From: Planctomycetaceae bacterium
GTDB lineage: Bacteria; Planctomycetota; Planctomycetia; Isosphaerales; Isosphaeraceae
NCBI GenBank assembly: GCA_019232645.1
Contig: JAFANO010000573.1
Coordinates: forward strand, 1 to 11,968
DNA length: 11,968 nucleotides
Direction: 5' to 3'
Notes under the pieces: generated by a model
The model's input: the letters and a program-made list of their open reading frames with translations, nothing else
Database searches by the model: none
Told to the model about the DNA's origin: nothing
In this document: piece after piece, positions 1 through 6,544 of the stretch
Layout of the letters: the number at the start of each line of letters is the position of its first letter
How positions within the stretch are numbered: position 1 is the first letter of the stretch
Program-made: the position numbers and the translations under genes

Positions 1-83
1 AAAAAAGTAACAACGGTCCGACTATAAGCTTTGATTGCCCATGTTAACAAAAGCACAACCTCATTGAGCGTAATTTGCGTTGC

Positions 84-89
84 TATAAA
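84..89 (+). promoter_or_regulatory. Candidate -10 box before the structured RNA
   Basis: TATAAA lies in an AT-rich stretch, and a start about 7 nt past it would fall at 95-97, the first base of the RNA's first hairpin. The -35 is poor: TTGAGC at 64-69 is only 14 nt away, and the hexamer at ideal spacing (61-66, TCATTG) is not consensus. The box also sits in the loop of a small GTTGC/GCAAC stem (79-83/93-97). This is a position-based inference. Confidence 0.3.
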
Positions 90-95
90 TAAGCA

Positions 96-380
96 ACCAC
101 GTCCAGAGGACGTGGTCTGAGGAAGGTCCCCCGAGGGGGCCGTACCCGTGGGGAAGCCCCCGCTGGGGGCGAGCCGATCAGCCAACCCAGGATCTTGGCG
201 GGGCGGCCGTACTGAGCCGTCCCGCAGGCTTTTCCCCGGCGGATGCCCCAGTGGCCTGATCGGCGACGTCACCTGAGCGCCCTGGGTTCATCCGCTCGGA
301 TCTCCGACCGAGGGGCAGTGCCCGAAGGCACGCCGCCGGAGCGCTCGAAGCGCTTCGGGTCACACGGCCAGAGGCCGTGG
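96..380 (+). ncRNA. Structured non-coding RNA, possibly omega-RNA/HEARO-like
   Basis: Consecutive helices seen by eye are 96-104/108-116 (9 bp, AGA loop), 125-131/135-141 (7 bp), 156-161/165-170 (6 bp), 198-207/216-225 (10 bp), 295-299/308-312 (5 bp), 318-322/327-331 (5 bp, CGAA loop), 336-344/350-358 (9 bp) and 363-369/373-379 (7 bp, AGA loop). A long-range helix 173-181/256-264 (9 bp) crosses 184-191/281-288 (8 bp), giving an H-type pseudoknot. Three pairs, 127-139, 203-220 and 339-355, are U-G only if the + strand is transcribed, which sets the strand. The order (5' hairpin, CTGAG segment, small hairpins, CCC-containing pseudoknot strand, GCGGATGCC segment at 239-247, closing pseudoknot strand) resembles the omega-RNA (HEARO) of IscB loci as I remember it. 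No IscB or IsrB gene follows. The identity is uncertain. RNase P, tmRNA and SRP RNA were considered and rejected. Confidence 0.5.
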
Positions 381-454
381 CTTCATGATGGAGTGACGCG
401 TCCTCCTCCCAGGTACATCAACGCGAAACCGACCCTGAGAGGAGGCGCCATCCC

Positions 455-517
455 GTGACACAATCCCCTTCCGATCCGAGTGGTGATCTCCCAAGCCTCT
501 TGGCGGCTGGATGTTAG
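455..517 (+). other. Very short ORF behind a strong ribosome-binding site
   Basis: GGAGG at 441-445 stands 9 nt before a GTG at 455. The frame runs only 20 codons to TAG at 515-517 and overlaps the end of the convergent porin gene. A nuclease gene would be expected about here if the RNA at 96-380 were a complete HEARO locus, but the peptide has no IscB N-terminal motif. It may be a leader peptide, a fossil start or chance. Confidence 0.15.
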
Positions 518-2166
518 AAGTAGACTTGGAATTGGGCCACGGCTTGATCGTTCGTCACTGACCGATGCCCCGGGGCGACGATGACGGGCTGAGCGAACAT
601 GTCGTGCTCCCAGCCCCCAAAGATCTTGATGGCCCTGTTCAAGTACCAATTGACCCCGACATTCACGTTGGAGACCCGGTTGGTCCAGAGGTTCGGGTCG
701 GCCAGGCCAGCCTTGAAGATCTGACTGCCGAGATCAAGCAGGCTATAGCGTGCGGTCAGCTCGATGGCCCCCGGGCCGCGATGGCCCTTTCGGATGTCGA
801 AATCGCGAATCGGCAGGAGGATGTTGCGTGCGGCGACGGTCTCGCCGGTCAGGAAGTAGCCGGCTGCGACGTAGAAGCCTTCGATCGGCACGCGGGTCCG
901 GTTCGTGGGGGTGTTTGAGAGGGCGTAGCTCATGTTGCCGGACTGCCACTCGGCGATCACCGATAAATGATTGTAGAAGTACGCCAGGTGCATCGTCCAA
1001 AACGTCCGCAACCCGGACTCGATGACGTTGTTGTTGAAGGCCAGGAACGACGGGGAGACGGAGCTGATGCCGGAGAGGGTGCTGGTCTGCAGCCTCCCGG
1101 ACAAGAAGGTCAACGGGGCTTGCTGCCTTCTGCCCGCGTCGACCGATCCGCCGAAGTTTAAATTCTTCAGGGGCGCGATGTCCGACTCCAGGAACGGCTT
1201 GAAGTTCAGGAAGGCGATGACGTCCTTCGAATCCCTCGGGGCGATTTCGAAGGGGGTATTGCCGTTGAAGATGCCCACGGCGTAATCCACCCGCTTCTTG
1301 AACAAAGCGCCCCAGCCAAATATGCCGAGGTCGGTGGCCGGGCCGAAGTTGTTGTAAAAGAGGCTCAGCTCGGGTTGGAGCCGGAAGGCGAGTGGCACCT
1401 GCCACCATTCGTATGCGAACGGCGTGAAGACTTTGCCGGCCCTGAGGTGGAGTCGCTCGTCGTAATGGATGTCGACAAAGTTCCAGAGTGCGACAAATTT
1501 GCCGTAGAGGTCGGCGAACGACACGAAATACTCGTAGGGCTTCGACAGGCGGCCGTTGAAGACGAAAACCTCGTAGGGCAGAACGAAGGAACTGGTGAGG
1601 GGTCCTGCTGGGCCCGTTTGCCTATTGCCCCAATAATTGAACTGGGTAATGTCGTGGAATTGAAACACCCATTCGTTGTCAGAGGTCGAGATTTCGAAAC
1701 CGGACCCCCACCTGGCTCTGGCCGTGACCTCAGTGATGGACGCCGGCATGTTGACCTTCGGCGCCTGAGGCGGGTCGGGCGGCAGCACGGCGGCCGCGGG
1801 CGTCCCCGTGTTCGGCGTGGCCGGGCCCCGAGGGTCCGGGCCGCCTCGGGTGGCGGGGTTCGATGGCGGAGCGGGGACCTGATTCACCTGGGTCGAGAGC
1901 TTGTTGACCAGCGACTCGAGCTGGCGGACCCGCTGCTCGAGTTGGGCTTCGCGCGTCGCTCCGGCCCCCGGAGAGGGATTTGCGGCCGGTGGCGGTGGCG
2001 GAGAGGGACTGGCGGTGGCCGGTGGCGGTGGCGGAGAGGGACTGGCGGTGGCCGGTGGCGGAGGGGAGGAGGACTGGGCCAAAGCCGAAACTGGGGCACC
2101 GCATACGATCACGCCGAGCGCGAGAAGCGACCTGCGGATCCTCATGCCGAAACAACGCCGCTCCAT
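514..2166 (-). CDS. Outer-membrane porin, phosphate-selective (OprP/OprO-like) type
   Basis: A 550-residue secreted beta-barrel protein that probably forms an outer-membrane channel for anions or small solutes. The start is at 2166, where AGGGGA lies about 8 nt upstream; a longer frame from 2268 has no such site and would bury the signal peptide. Residues 1-30 form a signal peptide (basic MRIRR, hydrophobic core, VSALA then Q). Residues 34-67 are a Pro/Ala/Ser tandem repeat. Residues 72-97 are a heptad coiled coil (EAQLEQRVRQLESLVNKL). A Pro-rich linker follows, then from about 145 to the end alternating, aromatic-rich strands such as WVFQFHDITQFNYWG and LHLRAGKVFTPFAYEWWQVP, with a terminal Phe (FQVYF) as in barrel proteins. 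Periplasmic coiled coils of this kind may trimerise the porin or contact the cell wall. The gene stands alone and converges on the RNA upstream in the window. The substrate cannot be told from sequence. Confidence 0.88.
   Translation of the reverse strand: MERRCFGMRIRRSLLALGVIVCGAPVSALAQSSSPPPPATASPSPPPPPATASPSPPPPPAANPSPGAGATREAQLEQRVRQLESLVNKLSTQVNQVPAPPSNPATRGGPDPRGPATPNTGTPAAAVLPPDPPQAPKVNMPASITEVTARARWGSGFEISTSDNEWVFQFHDITQFNYWGNRQTGPAGPLTSSFVLPYEVFVFNGRLSKPYEYFVSFADLYGKFVALWNFVDIHYDERLHLRAGKVFTPFAYEWWQVPLAFRLQPELSLFYNNFGPATDLGIFGWGALFKKRVDYAVGIFNGNTPFEIAPRDSKDVIAFLNFKPFLESDIAPLKNLNFGGSVDAGRRQQAPLTFLSGRLQTSTLSGISSVSPSFLAFNNNVIESGLRTFWTMHLAYFYNHLSVIAEWQSGNMSYALSNTPTNRTRVPIEGFYVAAGYFLTGETVAARNILLPIRDFDIRKGHRGPGAIELTARYSLLDLGSQIFKAGLADPNLWTNRVSNVNVGVNWYLNRAIKIFGGWEHDMFAQPVIVAPGHRSVTNDQAVAQFQVYF
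1991..2056 (-). repeat. 33-bp in-frame tandem repeat in the porin gene
   Basis: Two identical 33-bp units (1991-2023 and 2024-2056), with a partial third unit after them, encode the 11-residue repeat PPPPPATASPS just after the signal peptide. Identical copies point to recent expansion, and copy number is likely to vary between strains. The unit is a whole number of codons, so changes keep the frame. Confidence 0.85.
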
Positions 2167-2342
2167 GGATTTGTCCCCTGAAAACTGAAAAGGAAGGATC
2201 TGGCGTGATACCGCCACCCAATCCTTTTCCGTGGTAATACCGATAGGAGAGAGCAGAATCACGCACATGCCCGAACTGTTATCCTAGGAGATCGGCTGCG
2301 GGGCATAATCACTTTGGCGGATCTGAGGAAAATGCTATCCGG

Positions 2343-2357
2343 GACCATATTATGGTC
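2343..2357. promoter_or_regulatory. Dyad symmetric site, possible operator
   Basis: GACCATA and TATGGTC form a perfect 7-bp inverted repeat around one central base. GGGACC occurs on both sides (2341-2346 and 2359-2364). The site lies about 180 nt upstream of the porin start and may bind a dimeric regulator. Function is inferred from symmetry only. Confidence 0.3.
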
Positions 2358-2545
2358 TGGGACCTACACCTCCTTGCCCCCACTTCAATCCCCGATCGGG
2401 TTGAGGTCCAGGGCCCGCCTTCCTCGTCGAACTTCGGCACACGCCACCGGCCAAGCGGTGGTCCAGTCGAAGCGCTCCGCGGCGACCCGCGCGGGGGTCG
2501 CTCCGCGAATCAGGGCCGCGCGGCGATCCCCGGAGCCATCCACCC

Positions 2546-2582
2546 AATATATACAAAAATATATTTATATTAAAATTACATG
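2546..2582. promoter_or_regulatory. AT island upstream of the pseudouridine synthase gene
   Basis: A stretch of about 37 bases is almost free of G and C, in a region otherwise near 65-70% GC, and ends about 120 nt before the ATG at 2706. It contains TATATT and TATATTAAAAT and could hold a -10 box, an UP element or a melting site. No clear -35 partner was seen. Confidence 0.3.
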
Positions 2583-2705
2583 TGGCCGAATTGACCGATC
2601 GCGCGCGTCTCGAGAGGCTTGTCTCTTGAGGAAAGCCCCGAGCGTACGCGCGTCCATTGAGCCTCGTTCGCGAGCGTTTCAACTTTGTGCAGGATAGGAT
2701 CGATC

Positions 2706-4082
2706 ATGGCCCAACGTCGCCCTCCGCGTCGGGAGGGACACGCCGCGACTCGTCATCGGAGGCCGGGTGGTCCCGCGCGAACCACCCCGCGGAAGTCGTC
2801 CCCCGCTCCGCCCCGGCCGCGGGGCGAGTCGGGGGAGTCGGAGCGGCTCCAGAAGGTGCTCGCGCATGCCGGGATCGGGTCGCGCCGCGCCTGCGAAGAC
2901 GTGATCCTCCAGGGCCGGGTCACCGTCGATGGCCAGGTGGTCCGCGAGCTGGGGACGCGCGTCGACCCCCACCGCGCCAAGATCGCCGTCGACGGCGAGC
3001 CGATCCGCCTGGAGCGGATGGTCTACTACGCCGTCAACAAGCCCAAGGGCTATGTCTCGACCACCCACGACCCCTCGGGCCGGCCCCGGGTCGTGGACCT
3101 CCTGCCCGAGATCCCCCAGCGCGTCTACACGGTCGGGCGGCTCGATGAGATGAGCACCGGGCTGATGCTCTTGACCAACGACGGTGAGCTGGCCCACCGG
3201 CTGGCGCACCCGAAGTTCGGCGTCGAGAAGCTCTACCGGGCCGTCGTGGCCGGGAGCCCGGACCGCGAGGTCCTGGCCAAGCTGACCGAGGGGATCTGGC
3301 TGGCCGAAGGCAAGGTCCGCGCCAAGCGGGTCCGGGTCGTCGGCCGCAAGGGGGAGGCGACCGTCCTGGAGATGGTCCTGGCCGAGGGCAAGAACCGCGA
3401 GGTGCGCCGGATGCTCGCCAAGCTCGGGCACAAGGTCATGACGCTGACCCGCGTCGCGGTCGGCCCGATCACCCTGAAGGGGCTGGCGCCCGGCGAGTAC
3501 CGGCCGCTGTCGTCGCACGAGGTCGAGCTGCTGCACAAGGGCGCCACGGGGATCGTCGTCACGCCGGTCAAGTTCTCGGAGCCGAAGCCGTCGCGGGGGC
3601 CGGCGGGCCAGGCCCGGCCACGCCGCCAGGGCGGCCCCGCCGCGAAGCCGGCGCGACGTCCGACCGGGGCGTCGGAAGCACAGGGCCGGCCGCACGACCA
3701 GGGGCGCGGCCCTGGTGACGCGCCGCCGCCGCGGAGGCCGGCGGGCCCGGGCGGCCCACGACGCGCGTCGGCGCCACCCGTCGGGCCGGGCCCGGAGCGC
3801 GCGGGGGGCCCGACGAGCCGGGCGGACGCGCGCCCGATCCGAATCCGTCCGGAGGGCCTTCCCCCCGCGCCGCGCCGACCGTCGCCGCCCCCCCCGAGGC
3901 CGCCCGCCCCGCCCCGCGTCGAGGCCCCGACGCGGCGGATCATCGGCCTGGACCTCGGGCCCGAGGCGGCGGGCCCGCCGCCCCCCCGGCCACGCCGGCC
4001 GGGACTCCAGCCCCGCCCCCGGCGAGCCTCCCTGGGCCGGAGGCGGCCCCGGCCCACGCGGGAGGGCGAACCCGAGGAGTGA
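2706..4082 (+). CDS. RsuA/RluB/RluE-type rRNA pseudouridine synthase with long disordered tail
   Basis: This enzyme isomerises a uridine to pseudouridine in ribosomal RNA, most likely 23S (RluB-like), though the exact site cannot be told. The product is 458 residues from ATG 2706 (weak AGGAT upstream; a TTG 21 nt earlier is less likely). Residues 1-45 are basic and Pro-rich. Residues 46-103 are an S4 RNA-binding domain (RLQKVLAHAGIGSRRACEDVI). The catalytic domain follows with NKPKGYVST and the signature GRLDEMSTGLMLLTNDG, Asp147 being the expected nucleophile, then KNREVRRML at 229-237. The core ends near residue 290. The last 165 or so residues are Pro/Arg/Gly/Ala-rich and probably disordered; family members usually end near the core. 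The tail may bind RNA through its Arg residues. No operon partner is evident. Confidence 0.92.
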   Translation: MAQRRPPRREGHAATRHRRPGGPARTTPRKSSPAPPRPRGESGESERLQKVLAHAGIGSRRACEDVILQGRVTVDGQVVRELGTRVDPHRAKIAVDGEPIRLERMVYYAVNKPKGYVSTTHDPSGRPRVVDLLPEIPQRVYTVGRLDEMSTGLMLLTNDGELAHRLAHPKFGVEKLYRAVVAGSPDREVLAKLTEGIWLAEGKVRAKRVRVVGRKGEATVLEMVLAEGKNREVRRMLAKLGHKVMTLTRVAVGPITLKGLAPGEYRPLSSHEVELLHKGATGIVVTPVKFSEPKPSRGPAGQARPRRQGGPAAKPARRPTGASEAQGRPHDQGRGPGDAPPPRRPAGPGGPRRASAPPVGPGPERAGGPTSRADARPIRIRPEGLPPAPRRPSPPPPRPPAPPRVEAPTRRIIGLDLGPEAAGPPPPRPRRPGLQPRPRRASLGRRRPRPTREGEPEE

Positions 4083-4344
4083 CACTCCGTCCGGGAATCC
4101 TTTGCGCCCGAGCCAGGTGATCAGTGACTTGAATTTGAATAAATTTCAAATTCGAGATTTCGGATTCGAGATTTCGGATTTGAGATCATGAATCTGTAAT
4201 CTCGAATCCGAAATCTCGAATCCGAAATCTCGAATCGGGATCTAAACTCCTCCGGATCGGCGCACGGGATCGCCGCCCCGCGCCTGAGGGCCGCTCCGAC
4301 GTGATCCCCGCGCGTCGTCTCCCCGATCGTGAGGACTTCGAACC
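4083..4344. other. Intergenic region with repeat hairpin
   Basis: 262 bases between the pseudouridine synthase and pyrK, both on the + strand. The middle is taken up by the hairpin element at 4131-4235. The last 100 bases are GC-rich with no clear promoter, although pyrK must be transcribed from here or by read-through. Confidence 0.5.
4131..4235. repeat. 37-bp inverted repeat made of 14-bp tandem units
   Basis: Arms 4150-4186 and 4199-4235 pair over 37 positions around a 12-nt loop. The only exception is 4181/4204, which is U-G in a + strand transcript. Each arm holds tandem copies of the 14-mer ATTCGAGATTTCGG or its complement. A second, alternative 9-bp hairpin 4131-4139/4145-4153 overlaps the left arm. 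The element is AT-rich against its surroundings. It lacks a U-tract, so it is not a classic terminator; a REP- or MITE-like element, a strong RNA 3' stabiliser or a terminator of another type are options. Confidence 0.8.
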
Positions 4345-5226
4345 TTGGACGCCGTCGCCCGCTCCTGCGTCGCCCAGCGGACTGTGACGGTCCTGGAGAA
4401 CGTGGCGATCGCCCGCGACACCTTCCGGCTCCGCCTGGAGGACCCGGAGATGGCCCGGTCGATCGTCCCGGGGCAGTTCGTGATGGTCCGGCCCGGCCCG
4501 GGGACCGACCCGCTCCTGGGCCGGCCGTTCGCCCTCTACGACGTGGCCCGCGACGCGTCCGGGGCGGCGCTCGGGTTCGACGTGGTCTATCTCGTGATCG
4601 GCCGGGGCACGGCCGCGCTGGCCGGTCGCCGCCCAGGCGATCGCGTGGTGGTCTGGGGGCCGCTCGGCCACGGCTTCGGGCCGCCCCCCGGGCGCTCGGC
4701 GGTCTTCGTGGCCGGTGGGATCGGCCAGACCCCGTTCCTGGCCCTGGGGCGATGGTGGCTCGGCCGGGCGTCCTACGGCGCGGGCCTCTCCCCCTCGGGC
4801 CCGCCGGCGGGCCCGTTCGCGACCTCGGCCACCCTGCTCTACGGCGTCCGGACCGCCGCGCTGGCCGCCGGCGTTGAGGACTTCGAACGCGCCGGGATCG
4901 CCGTCGAGCTGGCGACCGACGACGGCTCGGCGGGGCACCGCGGGTTCGTGACCGACCTGCTGGCGCGGCGGCTCGATCGCGGCGAGCGGCCCGCCAAGGT
5001 CGTCGGCTGCGGCCCTCCCGCGATGCTCGCCGCGCTCTCGCGGCTGGTCGAGCGGTTCGCCGTCCCCTGCGACCTGTCGCTCGAGAACCATATGGCCTGC
5101 GGCTTCGGCGCCTGCTTCAGTTGCGTCGCCCCGATCCGCCAGCCCGACGGCTCGGTGGACCTCCGCCGCGTCTGCGTCGAGGGCCCCATCTTCAACGCGG
5201 CCGACGTCGTCTGGTCACGCGCCTGA
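4345..5226 (+). CDS. pyrK: Dihydroorotate dehydrogenase electron-transfer subunit, PyrK type
   Basis: This flavo-iron-sulfur protein passes electrons from dihydroorotate dehydrogenase (PyrD type 1B) to NAD+ in pyrimidine synthesis, in the cytoplasm. The 293 residues start at TTG 4345, with GAGG 10 nt upstream; a stop lies directly before it in frame, and the next start, GTG 4384, has no ribosome-binding site. The FAD-binding barrel carries PGQFVMVRPG (42-51) and GRPFALYDV (59-67). The nucleotide-binding half carries FVAGGIGQTPFLA (121-133). C-terminal cysteines at 252, 257, 260 and 277 (C-x4-C-x2-C-x16-C) match the PyrK 2Fe-2S site. A Gly/Pro-rich insert at about 138-160 is not typical. No pyrD is in the window, so the partner is encoded elsewhere. 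A related ferredoxin-NADP-reductase-like subunit is the alternative, but the cysteine pattern favours PyrK. Confidence 0.87.
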   Translation: MDAVARSCVAQRTVTVLENVAIARDTFRLRLEDPEMARSIVPGQFVMVRPGPGTDPLLGRPFALYDVARDASGAALGFDVVYLVIGRGTAALAGRRPGDRVVVWGPLGHGFGPPPGRSAVFVAGGIGQTPFLALGRWWLGRASYGAGLSPSGPPAGPFATSATLLYGVRTAALAAGVEDFERAGIAVELATDDGSAGHRGFVTDLLARRLDRGERPAKVVGCGPPAMLAALSRLVERFAVPCDLSLENHMACGFGACFSCVAPIRQPDGSVDLRRVCVEGPIFNAADVVWSRA

Positions 5227-5589
5227 AGATGACCGTCGGCAAGGGCTCCAGTTAATAAGCCAATGTGATTATGCCATTCGTGAAAATAAATCTAAATTTG
5301 ATGGATCGCCGCGCGAACTGAAGCGCCCCGGCGGGGATAACACAGCGATTAGCGAAAATGATTCCAGGAAAGGGATCAGTGAACCAACGTAAGCACGTCA
5401 CGTTGGGGACGGGCACGCGTGGGGACCATCCCTGTCCTGGCTCGCGCGAGCGGCAGCCCTCGTGATTGTCGTCGCGGTCCGCGCAGCGGACCGGACGCGC
5501 GTGATAGGTCGTCTCGCTCCTCTCATCCCGGGGGCCAGGGGAGACATTCTGAGGGACCATCGGAGGCGGAATCGGCCCCGACCCGCGCC
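5227..5589. other. Intergenic region between convergent genes
   Basis: 363 bases between pyrK (+) and the UVR-motif gene (-). The first part (5250-5300) is AT-rich. It contains two hairpins, 5384-5390/5400-5406 (CCAACGT/ACGTTGG) and 5475-5493. No gene with convincing codon bias was found; an open minus frame across 5252-5593 looks random. Confidence 0.5.
5471..5496. terminator. GC-rich hairpin between convergent genes
   Basis: CGGTCCGC (5475-5482) and GCGGACCG (5486-5493) pair perfectly around a GCA loop, and GTC/GAC extends the stem by 3 bp past a bulged base. It sits between the ends of two convergent genes, where a two-way terminator is expected. There is no T-run on either side, so termination is inferred from position and stem strength. 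Confidence 0.35.
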
Positions 5590-6357
5590 TCAACGCCGCG
5601 CGCGGTCGCGGATCTGGTCGCGGATCCGGGCGGCTCGCTCGTAGTCTTCGACGGCAATGGCCTCGTCGAGCTGCTCGCGGAGGGTCTTTTCAACCGCGAA
5701 ATTCTTGCGGATCTGCTGCTCGGAATTACGGAGCTGCTCGATCAGGGCCTGGTACGAGGGTTCGCTCCGGTCGGGCTCGCCCAGCGCGGCGTTCTGGAGC
5801 GCGGCCAGTTGCACGAGTCCTTCGTGGATGGCGTCGATTGCCTCCTCGGGCCGGCGCCGCTCCAGCGCCAGGGCCGCGGCGGCCTGGGTCCGCTGGAACA
5901 GGACCAGGCCTCGGAACCGCTCGTGCGAGGCGATGTACTCGTCGTCGATCCCGTGCTGGCGGACGAAGTCCATCAAGGCCAGCGTGTGGTCGGCGTCGAG
6001 CAGCGCCATTTCGAATTGATGGAGCGCCAGCCAGGCGACCCGGCGATGATAATACTGGACGAACTCGCGGTCGGCCTCGATGCAGTGCTCGGGGGCCATC
6101 CTCCACGAGGGGACCTTGCCCCCCGGCGTCTGATCTCGGCCCGAGGCCCGTTGGCGAAGGTAGTCGAGGAACGTCACGAACCCGTGCGGGCGCGTCCCGT
6201 CAGGGCGGCCGACGACCTCGAGCTGGAGCACGCCCAGCTCGACTCGGATCTGGATGACCATCCGGCCGTCGCGGGCGCGGACCTCGCGCGCAAGCACCTC
6301 GCCGGGCTGTGGCTCATAGGGCCATCCCTGGATCGTTTCATCCATATCGCGATGCAT
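5590..6357 (-). CDS. UVR-motif (UvrB/UvrC motif) protein of unknown function
   Basis: A 255-residue protein with a C-terminal UVR helix hairpin at about 223-251 (LREQLDEAIAVEDYERAARIRDQI), the motif by which UvrB and UvrC bind each other and which also occurs in McsA and Clp proteins. The N-terminal part has a conserved-looking block WPYEPQPGEV ... IQIRVELGVLQLEVVGRPDGTRPHG (about 12-59). The middle is helical, with YYHRRVAWLALHQFEMALLDADHTLALMDF. There is no nuclease or helicase domain and there are no zinc-binding cysteine pairs, so it is neither a repair enzyme nor McsA. Related planctomycete proteins, as I remember them, begin about ten residues before the conserved Trp, which favours ATG 6357 (G-rich site 7-12 nt upstream). 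ATG 6396, 6411 and 6444 are also in frame; the last two lie on or before the promoter box. The role may be protein-protein contact in stress or repair; this is inference. Confidence 0.75.
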   Translation of the reverse strand: MHRDMDETIQGWPYEPQPGEVLAREVRARDGRMVIQIRVELGVLQLEVVGRPDGTRPHGFVTFLDYLRQRASGRDQTPGGKVPSWRMAPEHCIEADREFVQYYHRRVAWLALHQFEMALLDADHTLALMDFVRQHGIDDEYIASHERFRGLVLFQRTQAAAALALERRRPEEAIDAIHEGLVQLAALQNAALGEPDRSEPSYQALIEQLRNSEQQIRKNFAVEKTLREQLDEAIAVEDYERAARIRDQIRDRARR

Positions 6358-6412
6358 CCGACCGCCCCCGCCCGAACTCGGGCTGAAGATTCTCATGGTC
6401 CGCTTGGTCATT

Positions 6413-6418
6413 ATTATA
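6413..6418 (-). promoter_or_regulatory. Candidate -10 box of the UVR-motif gene
   Basis: Read on the minus strand this is a perfect TATAAT. Transcription would start near 6406, giving a leader of about 50 nt to ATG 6357 or about 10 nt to ATG 6396, and ruling out ATG 6444. The hexamer 17 nt upstream (ATGGCC on the minus strand) is a weak -35. Confidence 0.4.
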
Positions 6419-6544
6419 TCAAACCGCCCACGCCCGGCCATCACGCGAAAATCGGACCTTGTGGCATCGCGGCGTCATCGGACCCCGACCCGGTCGGCCC
6501 GATGAACTTGCCGGTGGGTCCAGACCGAGCCCCGCGTCGTCGGG

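Larger units (their letters stand above)
2167..2705. other. Divergent intergenic region, porin / pseudouridine synthase
   Basis: 539 bases without a convincing gene must hold the promoters of two divergent genes. Visible items are a 15-base dyad at 2343-2357, a GC-rich hairpin 2482-2488/2495-2501 (GCGACCC/GGGTCGC) flanked by direct repeats GCTCCGCG (2474-2481 and 2500-2507), and an AT-only-like island at 2546-2582. No clean sigma-70 pair was found for either gene. Confidence 0.5.

Noticed and set aside
119..129. GAGGAAGGTCC resembles the GAGGAAAGUCC core of RNase P RNA
   Set aside because: The other conserved blocks of RNase P RNA (the ACAGAA-containing 3' strand of P4, the GGUAAAC block) are not found within 400 bases downstream, and the helix layout differs.
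163..176. GGGGGCGA resembling the 5' end of tmRNA
   Set aside because: It is part of a small local hairpin, and there is no tRNA-like 3' end, tag frame or CCA in the region.
2679..4085. Long minus-strand open frame of about 468 codons
   Set aside because: It is antisense to the pseudouridine synthase, which has clear domains; the frame is a by-product of high GC.
5252..5593. Minus-strand open frame of 113 codons downstream of the UVR-motif gene
   Set aside because: No coding bias, crosses two hairpins, and no similarity to any family I know.
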